Below the pieces are notes generated by a model, which was not told the DNA's origin, did not search any database, and was given only the letters and a program-made list of their open reading frames with translations. 64,000 bases of DNA from Betaproteobacteria bacterium Ga0077523 (GTDB taxonomy: Bacteria > Pseudomonadota > Gammaproteobacteria > Burkholderiales > Ga0077523): NCBI GenBank assembly GCA_001464695.1, contig LNDQ01000156.1:124001-188000 (forward strand), in the 5' to 3' direction. Positions 56,716-64,000 of the stretch are shown here, in pieces (the first letter of the stretch is position 1; each line of letters opens with the position of its first letter). A program made the position numbers and the translations under genes.

Positions 56716-59565
56716 CTAGGTTTCGCCTGCAGCGGGCGGGAACGACGCTCCGTGGGTCAGCGCCGCATCGACGACGGCCTTCTGGCGCTGGTTGTGCAGC
56801 GCCAGATAGCCGCCCGCGGGCGCTGCGCTCGACGGCCGCAACGCGTAGGTGAGTTTCTGCTCCGGCCTCAGATGGCGGAGCAGGTAGTGCTGGATCCGGT
56901 GCCAGGCACCCTGGTTCGCGGGTTCCTCCTGACACCACACGACTTCGGTCGCGGCCGAATAGCGCTCGATCTCGGCCTTGAAGTCATCGTGGGGGAACGG
57001 GTAGAGCTGCTCGATGCGCACCAGCGCGACGTCCTTCAGGTCGCGTTCGCGCCGTGCAGCGGCGAGGTCGAAGTAGATCTTGCCGCTGCAGAACACCACC
57101 CGCTTCACTTTCTTGGGCGTCGGTGCCTCCGGGTCCGGAATGACCGCCTGGAACCGCCCTTGCGCGAGATCCTCCAGGCTCGAGATCGACTCCTTGTGCC
57201 GCAGCATCGACTTCGGGCTCATGATGATGAGCGGCTTGCGGTAGGGCCGCAGCATCTGGCGCCGCAGGACGTGGAACATCTGCGCCGGCGTCGACGGAAT
57301 CACCACCTGCATGTTGTAGTCGGCACACAGTTGCAGGAAACGCTCGGGGCGCGCGGAGGAATGCTCCGGACCCTGGCCCTCGTACCCGTGCGGCAGCATC
57401 AGCACCAGCCCGCACATGCGGCCCCATTTCACTTCGCCCGAGGCGATGAACTGGTCGATCACCACCTGCGCGCCGTTGGTGAAGTCGCCGAACTGCGCTT
57501 CCCAGATCACCAGTTCGTTCGGCGAGGCGGTCGCGTACCCGTATTCGAAACCGAGCACGGCTTCTTCCGAGAGCGTCGAATCGATCACCAGGAAGTCCGG
57601 TTGATTCTCGGCGATGCGCTGGAGCGGCACGTAAGTGCCGGAATCCCAGCGCTCGCGATTCTGGTCGTGCAACACCGCGTGGCGATGAAAGAACGTGCCG
57701 CGGCCCGAGTCCTGGCCTGACAGCCGCACGCCATAGCCCTGCTTCAGCAGCGCGGCATAGGCGAGCGTTTCGGCCATCCCCCAGTCGAGCGGCAACTTGC
57801 CGAGCCCCATCTGCCGGCGGTCGGTCAGCACCTTGTCGACGCGCGGATGGACCTTGAAATGCGCGGGGATCGTGGTGAGGCGCTCGGCGAGGAACTGCAG
57901 ATCGGCGAGCGGCAGCCCGGTATCCACGGGCTGGTTCCAGGGCACGTTGCGGTACGGTGCCCACTCCACCTGGAACGGCGGCTTGAAGTTGTAGATGATG
58001 CTCTTGTTGGTGTGATGCCCGGCATCGAGCGCGTCGCGGTAGGCCTTGATGACGTCGTCGGACTCGCCGGCCTTGATGACGCCTTCCTGCACCAGTCGTT
58101 CGGCGTACAGCTTGCGCGTCCCCTGGTGCTGGGCGATCAGCTTGTACATGAGCGGCTGGGTGACCATGGGCTCGTCCTGCTCGTTGTGGCCGAGCCGGCG
58201 GAAGCACACCATGTCGATCACCACGTCGCGGCCGAACTCGTTGCGGAAATCGAGCGCCGCCTCGGTGGCGAGCACCACGGCCTCCGGGTCGTCGCCGTTC
58301 ACGTGGATCACCGGGGCCTCGACGATCTTGGCGACGTCGGAGCAATAGATCATCGAGCGTACGTCGCGCGGGTCCGACGTGGTGAAGCCGATCTGGTTGT
58401 TGACGATGATGTGCACCGTGCCGCCGGTGCCGTAGCCGCGCGTCTGCGACAGGTTGAGCGTTTCCATGACGACACCCTGCCCTGCGAACGCCGCGTCGCC
58501 GTGCAGCAGGATCGGCAGCACCTGGCGTCCTTCGCGATCGCGCCGCCGGTGCTGGCGTGCACGCACCGAACCCTCCACCACCGGATTGACGATCTCGAGA
58601 TGCGAGGGGTTGAACGCCAGGGTCACGTGCATGGGGCCGCCGGGCGTCATCACGTCGGACGAAAAGCCCTGGTGATACTTGACGTCGCCCGCCATCAGTT
58701 CACCGGCGTGCTTGCCTTCGAACTCCAGGAACAGGTCGGAGGGCATCTTGCCTAGCGTGTTCACGAGCACGTTCAGGCGCCCGCGGTGTGCCATGCCGAT
58801 CACCAGCTCCTGGACACCGTTCGCACCGGCCCGCTGCAGCAGGTTGTCCAGCATCGGAATGAGGCTGTCGCCGCCTTCGAGCGAGAAACGCTTCTGGCCG
58901 ACGTAGCGCGTGTGGAGGTACTTCTCCAGGATCTCTGCGGCGGTAAGACGTTCGAGGATATGACGCTTGTAGTCCGGCGAATAGCTCGGGCGCGAGCGGA
59001 TGCCCTCGAAGCGCTGCTGCAACCAGCGCTTCTGGCTGGTGTCCGTGAGGTACATGTACTCGAGACCGATGGTGCCGCAGTAGGTCTCCTTGAGCGATTG
59101 CAGGATCTCCCGCAAGGTGGCCTGCTGCGGGCCGACCAGCGTGCCGGTGTTGAACACGCGGTCCATATCGGACTCGGTGAAGCCATGCCAGGCCGGATCG
59201 AGTTCCGGCACTTCCGGCTTCTCGAGGCGCTTCAGCGGGTCGAGGCTGGCATGACGGGCGCCGAGAAAGCGGTACGAACTGATCAACTGGAACACCGCCG
59301 CCTGTTTGCGGCCCAGCTCGGCCAGGTCGGAGGGCGAGAGCTGCGAACCGCTGCGGCTGCGATCGCGCGCGATGCGTCCGATCAGTTCCCGCACCGGCGC
59401 GTGCGACACGTCGCGCGGTCCGGGCAGCACCTGGATCTGGTCGAAGTAGCGTTTCCACTCGGGGCCGACCGAGCTCTGGTCTTCGAGGTACTTCTCGTAG
59501 AGTTCGTCGATGTAGGGCGCGTTGCCGCCGAACAGGTACGAACCGGACATCAGATCCTTCATCAT
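56716..59565 (-). CDS. sucA: 2-oxoglutarate dehydrogenase E1
   Basis: This is a 949-residue thiamine-diphosphate enzyme. The N-terminus (SYLFGGNAPYIDELYEKYLE) binds the E2 core. Thiamine and metal motifs include GMAHRGRLNVLVNTLGK, HGDAAFAGQGVVMETLNLS and VHIIVNNQIGFTTSDPR. The C-terminal region ends with an E1o-typical LTYALRPSSAAPAGGYLALH. It decarboxylates 2-oxoglutarate to feed succinyl-CoA into the cycle. The start has two tandem ATG codons (59565 and 59562) behind GAGGAGAG, and either is possible. Confidence 0.97.
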   Translation of the reverse strand: MMKDLMSGSYLFGGNAPYIDELYEKYLEDQSSVGPEWKRYFDQIQVLPGPRDVSHAPVRELIGRIARDRSRSGSQLSPSDLAELGRKQAAVFQLISSYRFLGARHASLDPLKRLEKPEVPELDPAWHGFTESDMDRVFNTGTLVGPQQATLREILQSLKETYCGTIGLEYMYLTDTSQKRWLQQRFEGIRSRPSYSPDYKRHILERLTAAEILEKYLHTRYVGQKRFSLEGGDSLIPMLDNLLQRAGANGVQELVIGMAHRGRLNVLVNTLGKMPSDLFLEFEGKHAGELMAGDVKYHQGFSSDVMTPGGPMHVTLAFNPSHLEIVNPVVEGSVRARQHRRRDREGRQVLPILLHGDAAFAGQGVVMETLNLSQTRGYGTGGTVHIIVNNQIGFTTSDPRDVRSMIYCSDVAKIVEAPVIHVNGDDPEAVVLATEAALDFRNEFGRDVVIDMVCFRRLGHNEQDEPMVTQPLMYKLIAQHQGTRKLYAERLVQEGVIKAGESDDVIKAYRDALDAGHHTNKSIIYNFKPPFQVEWAPYRNVPWNQPVDTGLPLADLQFLAERLTTIPAHFKVHPRVDKVLTDRRQMGLGKLPLDWGMAETLAYAALLKQGYGVRLSGQDSGRGTFFHRHAVLHDQNRERWDSGTYVPLQRIAENQPDFLVIDSTLSEEAVLGFEYGYATASPNELVIWEAQFGDFTNGAQVVIDQFIASGEVKWGRMCGLVLMLPHGYEGQGPEHSSARPERFLQLCADYNMQVVIPSTPAQMFHVLRRQMLRPYRKPLIIMSPKSMLRHKESISSLEDLAQGRFQAVIPDPEAPTPKKVKRVVFCSGKIYFDLAAARRERDLKDVALVRIEQLYPFPHDDFKAEIERYSAATEVVWCQEEPANQGAWHRIQHYLLRHLRPEQKLTYALRPSSAAPAGGYLALHNQRQKAVVDAALTHGASFPPAAGET

Positions 59566-59599
59566 GGAGCGTCTCTCCTCGGGGCCGCGCTCGTTCGAA

Positions 59600-60859
59600 T
59601 CAGCCGCGTTTCGCGATCGGGACTACGTTGCGCTGCGTGGCGCCGACGAACAGCTGGCGGGGCCGCGCGATCTTGTACTCGGGGTCGGCGATCATCTCGT
59701 TCAACTGCGCGATCCAGCCTACGGTACGCGCCAGGGCGAAGATGGCGGTGAACAGCGGCACCGGAATGCCGATCGCCTTTTGCACGATGCCGGAATAGAA
59801 GTCGACGTTCGGATAGAGTTTGCGGCTCACGAAGTAGTCGTCTTCCAGCGCGATCTTCTCCAGCGCCATCGCGAGCTTGAACAGCGGGTCGTCGCCGAGC
59901 CCCAGCTCGGTCAGCACTTCGTGGCAGGTCTCGCGCATCAGCTTCGCACGCGGATCGTAGTTCTTGTACACGCGGTGGCCGAAGCCCATCAGCCGTACGG
60001 TCGAATTCTTGTCCTTCACCTTGGTGATGAACTCGCCGATCTTCTCGACCCCGCCCATCTGCTGGATCTCGCCCAGCATGTTGAGGCAGGCTTCGTTGGC
60101 ACCGCCGTGGGCGGGGCCCCACAGACACGCCACCCCCGCCGCGATGGCTGCGAACGGATTGGTGCCCGACGAAGCGCACAGCCGCACCGTGGAAGTCGAC
60201 GCGTTCTGCTCGTGGTCGGCGTGCAGGATGAAGATGCGGTCCAGCGCGCGGACCAGCACGTCGTTCACGACCGACAGCTTGTTGCGCGGATACATGTAGG
60301 GCTGGCCGACCGAGTACTTGTAGGCCATGGCCACCAGTGTGGGCATCTTCGCGATCAGTCGGATCGCCGAGATGTCGCGCTGCCGGGCGTCGTGCAGGTT
60401 CATGGAATCCGGATAGAACGCGGACAACCCGCCCACCAGGCCCGTCATGACGGCCATCGGGTGCGCGTCGCGGCGGAAGCCGCGCATGAAGAACTGCATC
60501 TGCTCGTTCACCATCGTGTGCTGCATCACGCGGTTCACGAAGTCGGTCTTCTGGGCCGGGTTCGGCAATTCGCCGTAGAGGATCAGGTGACACACCTCGA
60601 GAAAGTCGCAGTTGGTTGCGAGTTGCTCGATGGGATAGCCGCGATACAGCAGCTCACCCTTGTCGCCGTCGATATAGGTGATGCTCGAATTGCACGACGC
60701 CGTCGACAGGAATCCCGGGTCGTAGGTGAACTTGCCGGTGGTGCCGTACAGCTTGCGGATGTCGATCACGTCGGGACCGACGGCGCCCTTGAGCACCGGC
60801 AGCTCGATGGACGGAGTCCCGTCGCTGAACGTGATGGTGGCCTTCTCGTTGTTGCTCAT
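59600..60859 (-). CDS. gltA: citrate synthase (type II, hexameric)
   Basis: This 419-residue protein has the type II N-terminal beta domain ([14 protein letters not shown], then [20 protein letters not shown]). The catalytic region has [20 protein letters not shown] near residue 225 and [16 protein letters not shown] near 300, followed by the active-site Asp region [17 protein letters not shown]. It condenses oxaloacetate and acetyl-CoA. The ATG at 60859 is preceded by GGAGAG at the proper distance; the frame extends further upstream into non-conserved sequence. Confidence 0.96.
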   Translation of the reverse strand: MSNNEKATITFSDGTPSIELPVLKGAVGPDVIDIRKLYGTTGKFTYDPGFLSTASCNSSITYIDGDKGELLYRGYPIEQLATNCDFLEVCHLILYGELPNPAQKTDFVNRVMQHTMVNEQMQFFMRGFRRDAHPMAVMTGLVGGLSAFYPDSMNLHDARQRDISAIRLIAKMPTLVAMAYKYSVGQPYMYPRNKLSVVNDVLVRALDRIFILHADHEQNASTSTVRLCASSGTNPFAAIAAGVACLWGPAHGGANEACLNMLGEIQQMGGVEKIGEFITKVKDKNSTVRLMGFGHRVYKNYDPRAKLMRETCHEVLTELGLGDDPLFKLAMALEKIALEDDYFVSRKLYPNVDFYSGIVQKAIGIPVPLFTAIFALARTVGWIAQLNEMIADPEYKIARPRQLFVGATQRNVVPIAKRG

Positions 60860-60923
60860 CACTCTCTCCGCAGTGGCTGGAGCCTTCATTGTAGGGGCTT
60901 TTTCGGCATTTTGCTGCTTTGCA

Positions 60924-61184
60924 TCAAACGGTTCCGACCCGCCTGAGGGTGTCCAGCAGTGCCTCTTCCGCCTGGTCAGCCGAATGACTCCTCCCGGAGA
61001 CGAGGTCCCAGAGGTCGGTATCGGCACGGCCGAGCAGACCTGAAAAGGTTTCCTGCTGGGCCGGTGTCAGGCGTTCGAAGCCGCCCTCGAGGAAACTCGT
61101 CAGGATCAGGTCGAGTTCGAGCAGTCCCCGCCGGCAACGCCAGCGGATGCGATCGAGGGTGCGGTCGGAGTCGGGGTTGATCAC
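60924..61184 (-). CDS. sdhE: succinate dehydrogenase flavinylation factor SdhE
   Basis: This 86-residue helical protein has the family motif [20 protein letters not shown] near residue 13, where the RGxxE core is required for FAD attachment to SdhA. The downstream [16 protein letters not shown] is also typical. It lies between sdhB and gltA, as in many betaproteobacteria. Confidence 0.94.
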   Translation of the reverse strand: MINPDSDRTLDRIRWRCRRGLLELDLILTSFLEGGFERLTPAQQETFSGLLGRADTDLWDLVSGRSHSADQAEEALLDTLRRVGTV

Positions 61185-61220
61185 CTAGGGACGTCGGGCA
61201 CGTCGCTTGGAGGCGTGGCC

Positions 61221-61916
61221 TCAGGTCATTCGTCGGACCATGAGGTCCTTGATCTTGCCGATGGCCCGGGTGGGGTTGAGGCCCTTCGGACAGACGTCGA
61301 CGCAGTTCATGATCGAATGGCAGCGAAACAGCCGATACGGGTCTTCCAGATCGTCCAACCGTTCGCTGGTCGCCTGGTCGCGAGTGTCGGCGATGAACCG
61401 GTAGGCGGCGAGCAGGCCCGCCGGCCCCACGAACTTGTCGGGATTCCACCAGAACGACGGGCAGGACGTGGAGCAGCAGGCGCACAGGATGCACTCGTAC
61501 AAGCCGTCCAGCTCTTCGCGCTCGGCCTGGCTCTGGAGGCGTTCCTTGTCGGGTGGCACCTCGTTGTTGCGCAGGTACGGCTTGATCGAGTGGTACTGCT
61601 TGAAGAACTGCGACATGTCCACGATCAGGTCGCGGATCACGGGCAGGCCCGGCAGCGGTCGCAGTTCCACCGGTTCCTTCAGGTCCGCGAGCCGGGTGAT
61701 GCACGCCAGTCCATTGCGGCCGTTGATGTTCATGGCGTCGGACCCGCACACCCCCTCGCGGCAGGAACGGCGCAGCGAGAGACTGTCGTCCACGGACTTG
61801 ATGCGCACCAGTGCATCGAGCAGCATCCGGTCGGTCGGCTCGAGCGCGATGTCGTAGTCCTTCATGTAGGGCTGCGCGTCCTTGTCCGGGTCGTACCGGT
61901 AGATCCTGAATCGCAT
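61221..61916 (-). CDS. sdhB: succinate dehydrogenase iron-sulfur subunit
   Basis: This 231-residue protein has three cluster motifs: 2Fe-2S (RRSCREGVCGSDAMNINGRN), 4Fe-4S (CILCACCSTSCPSFWW) and 3Fe-4S (CHSIMNCVDVCPKGLNP). It conducts electrons from the SdhA flavin to quinone. It follows sdhA by 10 bp. Confidence 0.97.
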   Translation of the reverse strand: MRFRIYRYDPDKDAQPYMKDYDIALEPTDRMLLDALVRIKSVDDSLSLRRSCREGVCGSDAMNINGRNGLACITRLADLKEPVELRPLPGLPVIRDLIVDMSQFFKQYHSIKPYLRNNEVPPDKERLQSQAEREELDGLYECILCACCSTSCPSFWWNPDKFVGPAGLLAAYRFIADTRDQATSERLDDLEDPYRLFRCHSIMNCVDVCPKGLNPTRAIGKIKDLMVRRMT

Positions 61917-61926
61917 CGGGTCGTTC

Positions 61927-63689
<1,763 letters not shown>

Positions 63690-63690
<1 letters not shown>

Positions 63691-64000
63691 CAGTAGAGAC
63701 TCCAGAGGATCTGCACGGACCAGAGCGCGTAGCCGACGAGCAGCAGGACCACGCCGACCAGAAGGGTCAACCGCAATCCGGCCGGTTTCACGTAGTCCAT
63801 GAAAATGTCGCGCACGCCGATCCAGGCGTGCCAGAACAGCGCCAACAGGAACAGCAGGCTCGCGAGACGCATCCATTGCTGCGACATCAAGCTCTTCCAC
63901 GCGCCGTAGTGCTCGGGGCGATGGAAGACCACGATGAACAGCATCACCAGTGCGAACACCGCCATCACCACCGCCGTGACGCGCTGGACCAGCCAGTCGC
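63690..64000 (-). CDS. sdhD: succinate dehydrogenase membrane anchor SdhD (partial, 5' end outside window)
   Basis: The frame is open to the window edge, beginning in-window with [20 protein letters not shown]. Three hydrophobic segments follow: the first just given, [19 protein letters not shown] (with a His that could ligate heme b), and [19 protein letters not shown]. Only about the first 10-20 residues seem to be missing. SdhC and SdhD hold the heme and quinone site in the inner membrane. sdhC should lie just beyond the right edge. Confidence 0.9.

Overview
The window reads as a single contig from a GC-rich betaproteobacterium. The pointers are the gene orders ligA-zipA-smc | dapC-dapD-(pilU)-dapE-prmB, ffs-dnaX-ybaB-recR-rluB, fdsGBACD, and sdhD-A-B-sdhE-gltA-sucA-sucB-lpdA-zapE, all arranged as in Burkholderiales, Rhodocyclales or Nitrosomonadales-type genomes. 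The genus cannot be told from the sequence. No integrase, transposase, CRISPR array, phage gene or rRNA operon was seen.

Region 1 (1-12.0 kb, minus strand) is the accessory part. Transcribed from right to left it holds a TPR/O-GlcNAc-transferase-type glycosyltransferase, a 1600-residue protein combining TPRs with three apparent transferase modules, a CysC-like kinase, an unrecognised 185-residue protein, a formyltransferase-family protein, an SAM methyltransferase, and a PEP-synthase-like ATP-grasp protein that runs off the left edge. The CysC-like kinase, PEP-synthase-like protein and methyltransferase together match the gene set known from Campylobacter capsule O-methyl phosphoramidate synthesis (Cj1415, Cj1418, Cj1419/1420). 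This is the best candidate for an undescribed system here.

Region 2 (12-38 kb) is housekeeping. It has def, an MTA/MTI phosphorylase, a hypoxanthine phosphoribosyltransferase, galU, ligA, zipA and smc on the minus strand, then a plus-strand lysine/peptidoglycan block (dapC, dapD, dapE) with a retraction ATPase of the PilT/PilU family in its middle, and prmB. Directly behind it is a two-gene unit encoding a Slam/DUF560-like outer-membrane protein and a secreted FecR-domain protein with a barrel-like C-terminus, a plausible type XI secretion pair. rluB, recR, ybaB, dnaX and the SRP RNA follow on the minus strand, then class I fumarase and divergent acetyl-CoA synthetase.

Region 3 (38-42 kb) is a small variable stretch next to tRNA-Ser(GGA): a YqaA-type membrane protein, an acidic small protein with a near-perfect ribosome binding site, a small exported protein, and an AsmA-like protein that overlaps it tail to tail.

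Region 4 (42-49.8 kb) is a complete NAD-linked molybdenum formate dehydrogenase operon (fdsGBA, fdhD/fdsC, fdsD) with a divergent ModE-HTH/binding-protein-domain regulator and palindromes between them. Two GC-rich palindromic repeats of one family sit inside the operon, and a third lies between zipA and smc.

Region 5 (49.8-64 kb) encodes propionyl-CoA (acrylate) ligase and an AcuI-type acryloyl-CoA reductase, then zapE and the TCA segment lpdA, sucB, sucA, gltA, sdhE, sdhB, sdhA and a truncated sdhD. Together with fumarase, Acs and Fds this describes an aerobic heterotroph that uses C1-C3 acids and has a full oxidative TCA cycle.
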